Shown here: one piece after another, positions 48,084 to 56,472 of the stretch
How the letters are laid out: every line of letters starts with the position of its first letter
How positions within the stretch are numbered: the stretch's first letter is position 1
Origin: Micromonospora sp. WMMD812
Lineage (GTDB): Bacteria; Actinomycetota; Actinomycetes; Mycobacteriales; Micromonosporaceae
Length of the DNA: 64,000 bases
Assembly: GCF_027497215.1 (NCBI RefSeq)
Contig: NZ_CP114904.1
Location: 2,440,001-2,504,000 of the forward strand
Direction of reading: 5' to 3'
The notes under the pieces: generated by a model
Database searches by the model: none
The model's input: the letters and a program-made list of their open reading frames with translations, nothing else
What the model was told of the DNA's origin: nothing
Made by a program: the position numbers and the translations under genes

Positions 48084-49841
48084 TCACCGGCAGAGCCGGG
48101 CGATCTCCTCCTGGAACCGGTCCATCGGGTTGGCCTCGGCCGGGCCGAGCAGGTAGGTCTTCAGCTCCCGCCGGGCCTCGGTCATCGGGTCGTCCCCCGC
48201 CCGGGTCACCGCGACGATCTTCTCCAGCTCGCCGCAGTCCCGGGAGAGCAGGTACGCCGCCCGCGACGTCGGGTACTCGCGGCGGAACTCGTCCTCCGGC
48301 AACCCGCCGGGGTTGGCCACCACGTACGGCCGCTGGCTCTGCACGAAGTCCGACACCACGCTGGACACGTCACTGACCAGCAGGTTCGTCTGGTTGAAGC
48401 AGTCGAACAGCGCCGGCACGCGGCCGGTCACCACCAGGTGGCGGGTGCCGTCGAGCGAGGACGCGTCGGTGTCGCCGCCGGCCGCCCGGATGCGCTCCAC
48501 GATCCGGTCGTGCACCGCCTTGGCCTCCTTGGAGCGGGAGCCGGTCAGCGGGTGCGGCTTGTAGATGAGCCGGACCTGCGGCGTGGTGGCCAGCAGCCCC
48601 TTGACGATCCGCTCGCCCATCAGCACCAGCGAGGTGTGGTACGGGTCGTCGTCGAGCCAGCCCTCCCAGGTCGGCGCGTAGAGCACGGTGAACGGCCGGT
48701 CGACCGACTCGGCGCCGAAGGTGTGCACGCCGGCCAGCTGCGGGCGTCCGATCTCGACGATGTCGGAGTCGAGCACCCCGACGCCGGCCCGCGCGTACCG
48801 CTCCCGGCCGGCGAGGCCGGCGACCCAGACCTCGTCGTACACCTTGCTGTACGGGTTGACGCTGGCCTGCTTGTCGCTGTCGCCGTGCCCGACGAACACG
48901 TGCTTCATGCCCGGCTCGCGGAGCATGTGGATGTTCGCGCCGACGTTCGCGGCGTAGAGCGCCGCGCGGACGCTGCCCAGCTCCAGGTTCATGAAGTCCA
49001 CGCCGGCCGGCACGCAGATCACCGGCAGCCGGGTGTCGGCGAGCTCTCCGAACGCCTCCCGGCTGCGCATCAGCACGACCGCGCGCTGGTCGAGCGCCTC
49101 GGTCGGGGCGAGCCACATGTTGGCCTGGTAGACGTCCTTGGCCGGGCCGGCGAAGTAGAGCGCGACCTCGGGGCGGTAGGTGTCGAGCCAGCGCTGCACG
49201 GCGGGCAGCAGCGGACCCTGCCCACTGCCCCGGCCGCGCAGCCAGGTCAGCACGATGACGGCGCCGATCACCGCGGTCACCCCCAGCGCGACCGCGCCGG
49301 CGACGAGGAACGGGGTCACGTCGTCCTGCACCGCGGCGGCCACCGCGGCCGGCACCAGCAGGATGTTCAGCAGGGGCATCCGGTCGCCGGCGACCGCCTG
49401 GGCCCAGGCCGGCGGGCGGGGGGCCGACTTCAACGGGCCGAGGTCGATGTTGCGGACCAGCGCGGACAGCGGGTTCCGCCGGTCGATCATCGTGGAGAGC
49501 GCACCGGAGAAGACCGAGATCACCCAGACCGCGGCGGGCAGCACCAGCAGCAGCGTCAGCTCCACGCCGCTGAGCGGCACCTCCGCGGCGACGAGCAGCA
49601 CGGCCGCGAGGTCCCGGGTCAGCTGCCGGTACGAGCGGTGCAGCCCGACCTTCTCCAGCAACACCTCGGACTGCGGCGACCAGCGGCTGAGGGCGAACTC
49701 ACCCAGGACGGCGGCCAGCCCGGCGACGGCGAAGACGGCGACCCAACCCAGGGCGCCGGCGGCGAGCATGACCAGGTAGGACAGCACCAGCAGTGCGCCC
49801 CGTGCGGCCACTCCGATTCGTCCAGTCAACGTGCCGAACAA
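48084..49841 (-). CDS. Membrane-anchored TagF/TarL-like polyol-phosphate transferase
   Basis: This 585-residue protein has several N-terminal membrane segments (residues 10-70 and about 90-205) and a C-terminal CDP-glycerol glycerophosphotransferase-type domain. Domain motifs are VFVGHGDSDKQASVNPYSK, VLYAPTWEGW, IYKPHPLTGSRSKEA and LLVSDVSSVVSDFVQSQRPY. The family adds glycerol- or ribitol-phosphate units from the CDP-activated polyol to wall polymers. TTG start preceded by GGGGAG. A paralogue lies at 56473. With the CDP-ribitol-type enzyme nearby, a ribitol-phosphate polymer is the best guess. Confidence 0.85.
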   Translation of the reverse strand: MFGTLTGRIGVAARGALLVLSYLVMLAAGALGWVAVFAVAGLAAVLGEFALSRWSPQSEVLLEKVGLHRSYRQLTRDLAAVLLVAAEVPLSGVELTLLLVLPAAVWVISVFSGALSTMIDRRNPLSALVRNIDLGPLKSAPRPPAWAQAVAGDRMPLLNILLVPAAVAAAVQDDVTPFLVAGAVALGVTAVIGAVIVLTWLRGRGSGQGPLLPAVQRWLDTYRPEVALYFAGPAKDVYQANMWLAPTEALDQRAVVLMRSREAFGELADTRLPVICVPAGVDFMNLELGSVRAALYAANVGANIHMLREPGMKHVFVGHGDSDKQASVNPYSKVYDEVWVAGLAGRERYARAGVGVLDSDIVEIGRPQLAGVHTFGAESVDRPFTVLYAPTWEGWLDDDPYHTSLVLMGERIVKGLLATTPQVRLIYKPHPLTGSRSKEAKAVHDRIVERIRAAGGDTDASSLDGTRHLVVTGRVPALFDCFNQTNLLVSDVSSVVSDFVQSQRPYVVANPGGLPEDEFRREYPTSRAAYLLSRDCGELEKIVAVTRAGDDPMTEARRELKTYLLGPAEANPMDRFQEEIARLCR

Positions 49842-49904
49842 CGAGTACGCTCCCCTAAGAGATCAATGGTGGGCCCGCCACGAACCGCCAGCAGATGACT
49901 GCGA

Positions 49905-49916
49905 CCTTAACGCGAA
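49905..49916 (-). promoter_or_regulatory. GCGTTAAGGT motif upstream of the first TagF-like gene
   Basis: The minus strand reads GCGTTAAGGTCGC about 65 bases upstream of the TTG start. The same ten bases, GCGTTAAGGT, precede the cytidylyltransferase gene on the other strand at 54850. It is a candidate shared operator or promoter element. Confidence 0.35.
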
Positions 49917-50006
49917 GGGACAGCCGGGCGTCGCTCGGGTATCGCGGCGCATTCCGGTCAAAGCTGGCCACCGCATCCCGGGACGACCGGAGGCGGCGCG
50001 CCGGCG

Positions 50007-52103
50007 TCAGCCGTCACGCCGGAAGCAGGTCACCGCCCCCGGAGCCCGGCGCTTGGCGAACTCCGTGTAGCCGAGCTGCGGTGCCAGGTCGCGGGCGTAG
50101 GTGTTGCCGTTGTAGACGCAGATGGTGCCGACATCCAGTCGCTGGAACGCCGGGACCAGCTCGGCCCGGGTGGGCTGGATCCGCCCGTCGGCGAAGCCGG
50201 CCAGGAGCAGACGGTCCTTGGCGAAGTCCGAGTTCAGGTCGTATTCGACGAGGTAGAAGTCGCGTGGCAGTACGACCCGGACCCGGCTGGTGACGACGAG
50301 GGACGTTCGCATGATCACCGACGGGGCGAGGACCAGCCCGTCCGGACGGTCCAGATCCTTGATCCAGAACGCGATCCGCTGCCGCTGCTGCGGCAGCTTC
50401 CAGGTGGGCCGGTCGTGCACCGTCACCCAACTCGTCGGGGACCACATGGGAGTGGCGAAGAGGGCGAAGCTCGCCACCATCGCGGCCGCGATCCCGACGC
50501 TCGCCACCCGGCGCAGCACCAGCGTCGGCGCGGGCACGTCGATCGTGCAGAGCAACCCGATCAACGTCGGCAGGGCGAGCAGCCACGGCACCCGCCAGAG
50601 CACCACGGAGATGCCACTCAGCGCGCTCAGCGCCTCCAGCACACCGGGGACGAGCAGCACGCTGAGCGCCAGGGTGGCTCCGGCCGCGAGCAGCGCGGGA
50701 GTGCGGCGGCGGGCCAGCAGCGGGCCGCACCAGAGCGCGAGGCCGCTGATCACCCCGACCACACCGACCAGCAGGGTCCGCTTGTAGGTGTACTCGGCGT
50801 CGAAGAACGCGTCGTCCGCCCCGGCGGCCGCCCCGGAGCCGAGGATGAGCTGGGAGACCACCACCGAGCCGACCGGGTAGACCACCGCCGCGGCGCCGGC
50901 GATCAGCGCGTCCTTCCACCGGCCGACCAGCAGCATGGCGAAGGCCGCGGCTCCGGCCAGCATCGGCAGGATGATCGCGGCGGTGGTGGTGAGGCCGATC
51001 GCGGTGATCGAGAGCGCGATGACGAGCAGCAGGCTGCGGCGCGACCGGGTGTCGAACCACTTGGTCAGGTAGAGCCACATCAGCGGGATGACCGCCGAGA
51101 CGAACATCCCCTTGCCCTCGTAGAGCCGTGGCAGGTGGAAGGTGCCGAGCGCCGCGTCCGCGCCGGCCACCAGGTAGAGGTAGGCGACGGCGACGGTGAA
51201 GGCGAGCAGCGGGCGGCGCGGCGCCCACCGGTGCACCAGCCGCCAGAGGGACAGGATCGCGAGCACCGCCATGATCGGCAGCAGCACGTACCAGGTCGCC
51301 GAGGCGGCGTGAATGCCGATCACCCGGGCGAGCGCGCCGGCGAACACCTCGATCGAGGCGATCGGTGGCTGGGAGCCCATCGCGTGCGCGACGTTCTCGG
51401 TGAACAAAAAGTCCCGCAGCGGCACGATGTCGCGCTCGGCGACCCAGACCGACTTGCCGACGTAGTAGACGTCGTCGGGGGTGTTGCGGGCCAGGAAGAA
51501 CGAGGAGACCGCGACGAGCCCGGAGACGACGAGCGCGTACCCCGACTGAAGGGCGGTCGGCGCGGTGACGGCCGGGACCGGCTGCGGCGTGGCCAGCCAG
51601 GCCCGGCGCAGCAGCAGCATGCCCCCGACGCCGGCGACCGCGCCGGCCACCGCCGGGATCCACCAGGAGATGCCGTCCCCGGCGCTGACGCCGGCGAGCC
51701 CGGCGGTGACCGCGGCGATGGCGGCGGCGACCAGCACCACGACCAGCCAGCGACGCGGAAGGGCCGCCGAGGCGGGCGGGGCGTCCGGCGCACCGTCGGT
51801 CGACCGGTCGGCCACGGCCGACGCGCGGCGGCGGGCGCGCAGCAGCGCCACGCCGGCCAGCAGCACGCAGCCGACCAGCCAGATCTTGAGGGTCACCGAC
51901 GGGGCGAGGCTGAAGATGAACGCCGCGTGGTAGAGCACCGTCCAGAGCGCGAAAGCCAGCACGCCGGCGTCGGTGAGCAGGGCCGGTGCGGCCGCGACGC
52001 CGGCGGTGATCCGCCGGGCCAGACCCTGCCTCCGCGCGGCGCTCGGGCCCGTCCCGCCCTCCACCGACGCGGTTGTCACCACAGCGTCCTTGACTTCCGT
52101 CAC
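50007..52103 (-). CDS. Large polytopic membrane protein, GT-C-like
   Basis: This 698-residue protein has about 14 hydrophobic segments. The first long loop after helix 6 holds FFLARNTPDDVYYVGKSVWV and DIVPLRDFLF, an acidic Asp-Asp motif where GT-C glycosyltransferases keep catalytic acids. A soluble C-terminal domain of about 120 residues follows. It may belong to one of the uncharacterised actinobacterial membrane-protein families. GTG at 52103 follows AGAAGGA. It lies in the teichoic-like locus on the same strand as the TagF-like gene and could glycosylate the polymer. Confidence 0.65.
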   Translation of the reverse strand: MTEVKDAVVTTASVEGGTGPSAARRQGLARRITAGVAAAPALLTDAGVLAFALWTVLYHAAFIFSLAPSVTLKIWLVGCVLLAGVALLRARRRASAVADRSTDGAPDAPPASAALPRRWLVVVLVAAAIAAVTAGLAGVSAGDGISWWIPAVAGAVAGVGGMLLLRRAWLATPQPVPAVTAPTALQSGYALVVSGLVAVSSFFLARNTPDDVYYVGKSVWVAERDIVPLRDFLFTENVAHAMGSQPPIASIEVFAGALARVIGIHAASATWYVLLPIMAVLAILSLWRLVHRWAPRRPLLAFTVAVAYLYLVAGADAALGTFHLPRLYEGKGMFVSAVIPLMWLYLTKWFDTRSRRSLLLVIALSITAIGLTTTAAIILPMLAGAAAFAMLLVGRWKDALIAGAAAVVYPVGSVVVSQLILGSGAAAGADDAFFDAEYTYKRTLLVGVVGVISGLALWCGPLLARRRTPALLAAGATLALSVLLVPGVLEALSALSGISVVLWRVPWLLALPTLIGLLCTIDVPAPTLVLRRVASVGIAAAMVASFALFATPMWSPTSWVTVHDRPTWKLPQQRQRIAFWIKDLDRPDGLVLAPSVIMRTSLVVTSRVRVVLPRDFYLVEYDLNSDFAKDRLLLAGFADGRIQPTRAELVPAFQRLDVGTICVYNGNTYARDLAPQLGYTEFAKRRAPGAVTCFRRDG

Positions 52104-52247
52104 GAGCCGTCCTTCTCGTCGTTCCGTTCGCGCGCCGGCGCCGGGCCGTCCTGGCATCGACACGGGGGATGCCCGGATGGGCGGGTGCAGCCTACCGGGC
52201 TCGCCCCCATACGTTGGTCCCGTGGTGGCCGGCGGGACATCGCGTGT

Positions 52248-52886
52248 TCACCTACCTCCGACAGCATCGCGCTGATGCGGCACGCCGCTCCCTGCACCCA
52301 GTCCCGCGACCACCGCTTCCACGAGGGCGTCCAGGTACGTCTCCGTCAGCGGCAGGCGGGCGATCGCCAACCGCCAGTAGAGCGGGCCGACGATCAGGTC
52401 GACGGCCACCTCCGGGTTGGTGTCGGCCGGCAGCTCGCCGCGCTCGACGGCGCGGCTGATCAGCCGTCCGCCGATCTCCTGCTGCCGGGCCCGCAGCACC
52501 TGCTGGAGGGTCTGGTCGATGGTCGGGTTGCGGGCGGCCTCGGCGAGCAGGTCGGGGATGATCTGCGAGGCCAGCGAGTGTCGCAGGGCCTGTGCCACCA
52601 CCTGGAAGAGCAGCCCCAGATCGCCACGCAGGCTGCCGGTGTCGAGCGCCGGCAGGCGGCCGTGCGCAGCGGCGGCGACGAGCTCCAGCACCAGGTCGAG
52701 CTTCGAGTTCCACCGCCGATAGATCGCGGTCTTGCTCACCCCGGCCCGGCGGGCCACCGCCTCCATCGAGAGCCGGCCGTAGCCGACGGCGGCGAGCTCC
52801 TGCATCAACGCGCGACGGATGGCCGTGGTGATGTCGTCACGGAGCACCGCCGCGCCCGCGGGCGCGCGCCTCTTCTCGGTCGTCAC
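52248..52886 (-). CDS. TetR-family transcriptional regulator
   Basis: This 212-residue regulator has the N-terminal helix-turn-helix (VARRAGVSKTAIYRRWNSK, about residues 36-54) and an all-helical ligand domain with a TetR C-terminal-like end (ADTNPEVAVDLIVGPLYWRL). GTG at 52886 follows GAAAGAG. It is divergent from the TagG-like permease gene with 180 bp between, so it is a candidate repressor of the exporter operon. Its ligand is unknown. Confidence 0.9.
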   Translation of the reverse strand: MTTEKRRAPAGAAVLRDDITTAIRRALMQELAAVGYGRLSMEAVARRAGVSKTAIYRRWNSKLDLVLELVAAAAHGRLPALDTGSLRGDLGLLFQVVAQALRHSLASQIIPDLLAEAARNPTIDQTLQQVLRARQQEIGGRLISRAVERGELPADTNPEVAVDLIVGPLYWRLAIARLPLTETYLDALVEAVVAGLGAGSGVPHQRDAVGGR

Positions 52887-53065
52887 CTGGAACTCTTTCC
52901 GCACGTCACGGCGACCAGCGTAGCGCAACGACGATACGGTTGCGTCCCGACGTGTTTCGGACTACTGTCCACGCAGCGACGAGGCGGCGCTCCCCCGCAC
53001 CGGCCACGCCCGGGACCATCGTCGCGCGCATCCCGTTGACTCGAAAGATCGGAGCGCCACATCCC

Positions 53066-53962
53066 ATGGCCAACACCGCGCTGGCCGATCCCGACTCCGG
53101 CCTCACGCAGGCGCAGCTGGCCGCCCGCTACGGGCTGCGGGTCGCCGACGCGCCACCGTCCCTGGCCGAGTACAGCCGGCGGCTCTGGCACTACCGGCAC
53201 TTCATCGCCACGTACGCGAACGCGAAGCTGGTCGCCTCGTTCAGCAACGCGAAGCTGGGCCAGCTCTGGCAGGTGCTCACCCCGCTGACCAACGCGGCGG
53301 TGTACTACCTGATCTTCGGCCTGGTGCTGGAGCAGAGGAGCATCCCGAACTTCATCGCGTACCTGTGCACCGGGCTGTTCATCTTCAACTTCACCCAGAC
53401 CGCGGTACAGAACGGCACCACGGCGATCAGCGGCAACCTCGGACTGATCCGGGCGCTGCACTTCCCCCGCGCCAGCCTGCCGCTCGCCGTCACGGTCACC
53501 CAGTTCCAGCAGCTGCTCGGCTCGATGGTGGTGCTGATCGCGATCGTGCTGGTGACCGGCGAGCCGATCACCTTCGGCTGGCTGATCCTGGTGCCGGCGG
53601 TCCTGCTCCAGACGGTCTTCAACGCCGGGCTCACCATGGCGGTGGCCCGGATGGGCGCGAAGGTGGCCGACCTGAGGCAGGTCATGCCGTTCGTGATGCG
53701 CGCCTGGATGTACGGCTCGGGCGTGCTCTACAGCGTCACCCTCTTCGAGGAGAACCTGCCCGGCTGGGCCACCAAGCTGGTCGAGTTCAACCCGATGCTG
53801 GTCTACATCGAGCTGGCCCGGGTGGCGCTGCTGGAGGAGGCACCGGTGCTCAACTCGTCCCTGCCCCAGCTCTGGCTGGTGGCGGCGGGCTGGGCGATCG
53901 TGATGGGCGTCGGGGGTTACCTCTACTTCTGGCGCGGCGAACAGGAGTACGGCCGTGGTTGA
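53066..53962 (+). CDS. tagG: ABC-2 type exporter permease, TagG-like
   Basis: This 298-residue permease has six membrane segments of the ABC-2 polysaccharide/teichoic-acid exporter type (FSNAKLGQLWQVLTPLTNAA; LHFPRASLPLAVTVTQFQQL; EFNPMLVYIELARVALLEE). With the next gene it would flip a lipid-linked polymer across the membrane. ATG at 53066 follows GGAG at a rather long 11-base spacing. The last eight bases overlap the ATPase gene. Confidence 0.88.
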   Translation: MANTALADPDSGLTQAQLAARYGLRVADAPPSLAEYSRRLWHYRHFIATYANAKLVASFSNAKLGQLWQVLTPLTNAAVYYLIFGLVLEQRSIPNFIAYLCTGLFIFNFTQTAVQNGTTAISGNLGLIRALHFPRASLPLAVTVTQFQQLLGSMVVLIAIVLVTGEPITFGWLILVPAVLLQTVFNAGLTMAVARMGAKVADLRQVMPFVMRAWMYGSGVLYSVTLFEENLPGWATKLVEFNPMLVYIELARVALLEEAPVLNSSLPQLWLVAAGWAIVMGVGGYLYFWRGEQEYGRG

Positions 53963-54776
53963 CCAGTTCGAGGCGTCGACGGACGCGACACTGACGCTTG
54001 CTCCGGCGGCGCCGGAGCGGATCCCCACCGTGGTGGTGGACGACGCGCACGTGATCTACCGGGTGCACAAGGCCGCCGGCGGCGGCACCAGCCCGGTGGC
54101 GGCGCTGCGCCGGATCGTCACCCGCACCTCGGCGCCGGAGATCCGGGAGGTGCACGCGGTCAAGGGGGTCACCTTCACCGCGTACCGGGGCGAGGCGATC
54201 GGCCTGATCGGCAGCAACGGCTCGGGCAAGTCGACCCTGCTGCGGGCCATCGCCGGTTTGCTGCCGGTGAACCGCGGCGCGGTCTACACCCAGGGCCAAC
54301 CCTCGCTGCTCGGGGTCAACGCCGCGTTGCTCAACGACCTCTCCGGCGAGCGCAACGTGACGCTGGGTTGCCTGGCGATGGGGATGTCCCCCGCCGAGGT
54401 GCAGCGGGAGACCCCAGGGATCATCGAGTTCTCCGGGATCAACGAGCGGGGCGACTTCGCCTCGCTGCCGATGCGCACCTACTCCTCGGGCATGGCCGCC
54501 CGGCTGCGCTTCTCCATCGCCGCGGCGAAGAAGCACGACGTGCTGCTGATCGACGAGGCGCTCGCCACCGGTGACAAGGGCTTCCGCAAGCGCAGCGAGC
54601 AGCGGGTGCGGGAGCTGCGGGAGAGCGCCGGCACGGTCTTCCTGGTCAGTCACCAGCTCTCCTCGGTCCGGGACACGTGCGAACGGACGATCTGGCTGGA
54701 ATCGGGCGTGCTACGGATGGACGGCCCGACCGACGAGGTGATCCGGGCGTACGAGGCGTTCGCCAACGGCAAGTGA
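53955..54776 (+). CDS. tagH: ABC exporter ATPase, TagH-like
   Basis: This 273-residue ATPase has Walker A GLIGSNGSGKSTLLRAIAG, a signature region YSSGMAARLRFSIAAA and Walker B LLIDEALATGD, followed by the H-loop in FLVSHQLSSV. The N-terminal 45 residues (VVVDDAHVIYRVHKA) match the polysaccharide exporter subgroup. GTG start; translation is coupled to the permease. It energises export of the polyol-phosphate polymer predicted from neighbouring genes. Confidence 0.92.
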   Translation: MVDQFEASTDATLTLAPAAPERIPTVVVDDAHVIYRVHKAAGGGTSPVAALRRIVTRTSAPEIREVHAVKGVTFTAYRGEAIGLIGSNGSGKSTLLRAIAGLLPVNRGAVYTQGQPSLLGVNAALLNDLSGERNVTLGCLAMGMSPAEVQRETPGIIEFSGINERGDFASLPMRTYSSGMAARLRFSIAAAKKHDVLLIDEALATGDKGFRKRSEQRVRELRESAGTVFLVSHQLSSVRDTCERTIWLESGVLRMDGPTDEVIRAYEAFANGK

Positions 54777-54782
54777 CCTCAC

Positions 54783-54823
54783 GGCGGGCCGGGCGCATCG
54801 ACACAGATGCCGCCCGGCCCGCC
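54783..54823 (+). terminator. Hairpin after the TagGH exporter genes
   Basis: Thirteen perfect pairs (54783-54795 with 54811-54823) plus four inner pairs (CATC/GATG) across one bulged C, loop GACACA, starting six bases after the stop. Confidence 0.72.
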
Positions 54824-54849
54824 GCCCTCGTTGGGGTGCGGAGCTTGGC

Positions 54850-54898
54850 GCGTTAAGGTTCATCCCGTCGCCGCCTGGGCGGAACCTTTTGTTAACGC
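54850..54898. promoter_or_regulatory. Interrupted inverted repeat upstream of the cytidylyltransferase gene
   Basis: GCGTTAAGGTTC at 54850-54861 faces GAACCTTTTGTTAACGC at 54882-54898. The half-sites AAGGTTC/GAACCTT and GCGTTAA/TTAACGC are both exact, offset by a small insertion. The outer half contains the GCGTTAAGGT element also found upstream of the TagF-like gene at 49841. Probable regulator-binding or promoter site. Confidence 0.45.
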
Positions 54899-54921
54899 AC
54901 CCCCGAGAGTGAGGATCGGCA

Positions 54922-56430
54922 ATGACGCAGGACCACACCACTGGCCCGGACGCCGCACCGGAGAACCCGGCACCGTGGCGGCCCTCGCGGACAGTGGCGG
55001 TGGTGCTGGCCGGCGGCACGGGCACCCGGCTCGGGCTCGGCATCCCGAAGCAGCTGCTGAAGATCGCCGGTAAGCCGATCATCGAGCACACCCTGGCCGT
55101 CTTCGAGGCGGCGCCGGAGATCGACGAGATCATCGTGCTGATGGCCACCGGCCACGTGGACGACGCCCGGCAGATCGTCGACAAGGCCGGCTTCCGCAAG
55201 GTCACCAAGGTGATCGAGGGCGGCGACACCCGCAACGCCACCACCCGGATCGCGCTCGACGCGGTCGGCGAGGGCGACTGCAACATCCTCTTCCACGACG
55301 CCGTCCGACCCCTGGTCAGCAACCGGATCGTGCGGGAGTGCGTGAACGCGCTCTGGACCTACTCCGCGGTCGACGTGGCCATCCCGTCCGCGGACACGAT
55401 CATCCAGGTGGACGAGGACGACTGCATCACCGACATCCCGGTGCGCTCCTCGCTTCGCCGCGGCCAGACCCCGCAGGCGTTCCGCTCCGGCACCATCCGC
55501 GAGGCCTACCGGCGGGCCGAGGGCGACCCGAACTTCGCCGCCACCGACGACTGCGGGGTGGTGCTGCGCTACCTGCCCGGCACCCCGATCAAGGTGATCG
55601 ACGGCTCGGACGAGAACATCAAGGTCACCCACCCGGTCGACGTGCACCTCGCCGACAAGCTCTTCCAGCTCGCCGCCGCGCAGGCCCCCCGGCTGGCCGA
55701 CCACCGCAGCTACCGCGAGGAGCTGACCGGTCGGACGATCGTGATCTTCGGCGGCAGCTACGGCATCGGCCACGACCTGGCCGAGCTGGCCCGGGGCTTC
55801 GGCGCCCAGGTCTTCCCGTTCAGCCGCTCCAGCACCGGCACCCACGTCGAGCGCCCGGAGGACGTCGAGGCGGCGCTGAAGACCGCCTTCGAGGCCACCG
55901 GCCGGATCGACCACGTGGTGGTCACCGCCGGCATCCTGGAGAAGGGCGCGCTGACGGAGATGGACGAGGAGACCATGGACCGGGTGCTCCAGGTCAACTT
56001 CGTCGGCCCGGTCATCGTCGCCCGGCAGGCCCTGCCCTACCTCCAGCAGACCAGGGGCCAGCTGCTGCTCTACACCTCCAGCTCGTACACGCGGGGCCGG
56101 GCCCGGTACGCGCTCTACTCCTCGACCAAGGCCGCCCTGGTGAACCTCACCCAGGCGCTCGCCGACGAGTGGGCGGAGCTCGGCGTACGGGTCAACTGCG
56201 TCAACCCCGAGCGGACCGCGACCCCGATGCGCACGCGGGCCTTCGGCGAGGAGCCGGAGCACACCCTCCTCTCGGCCGAGGCGGTCGCCCAGGCGTCGCT
56301 CGACGTGCTCATCTCGGCGCTCACCGGGCAGGTCATCGACGTACGCCGGGCACCGGGCGAGGCCCCGCCGGCGGTGCCGGCACAGGCGACGCCGGCCGAG
56401 GCCGGGGCCGCCGCGGCGGCGGTCGGCTGA
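54922..56430 (+). CDS. Bcs1-like fusion: cytidylyltransferase plus short-chain reductase
   Basis: This 502-residue bifunctional protein has an IspD/TarI-type cytidylyltransferase (residues 15-250: VVLAGGTGTRLGLGIPKQLL; FHDAVRPLVSNRI; RRGQTPQAFRSGTI) followed by a short-chain dehydrogenase (residues 270-480: IVIFGGSYGIGHDLAELARG; Tyr-x3-Lys in YALYSSTKAA). The same order occurs in Haemophilus Bcs1, which reduces ribulose-5-phosphate and makes CDP-ribitol. That reaction would supply the two TagF/TarL-like enzymes here. An isoprenoid (IspD) role is unlikely because of the fusion and the context. ATG follows GTGAGGA. Confidence 0.83.
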   Translation: MTQDHTTGPDAAPENPAPWRPSRTVAVVLAGGTGTRLGLGIPKQLLKIAGKPIIEHTLAVFEAAPEIDEIIVLMATGHVDDARQIVDKAGFRKVTKVIEGGDTRNATTRIALDAVGEGDCNILFHDAVRPLVSNRIVRECVNALWTYSAVDVAIPSADTIIQVDEDDCITDIPVRSSLRRGQTPQAFRSGTIREAYRRAEGDPNFAATDDCGVVLRYLPGTPIKVIDGSDENIKVTHPVDVHLADKLFQLAAAQAPRLADHRSYREELTGRTIVIFGGSYGIGHDLAELARGFGAQVFPFSRSSTGTHVERPEDVEAALKTAFEATGRIDHVVVTAGILEKGALTEMDEETMDRVLQVNFVGPVIVARQALPYLQQTRGQLLLYTSSSYTRGRARYALYSSTKAALVNLTQALADEWAELGVRVNCVNPERTATPMRTRAFGEEPEHTLLSAEAVAQASLDVLISALTGQVIDVRRAPGEAPPAVPAQATPAEAGAAAAAVG

Positions 56431-56472
56431 CGGTCGGACGTCTGCGGCAGGGACGGCGGTGAACGGAGCGAC

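Noticed and set aside
54922..56430. Housekeeping IspD of the MEP isoprenoid pathway
   Set aside because: The C-terminal reductase fusion and the teichoic-type neighbours favour a Bcs1-like CDP-ribitol role; no other MEP gene is nearby.
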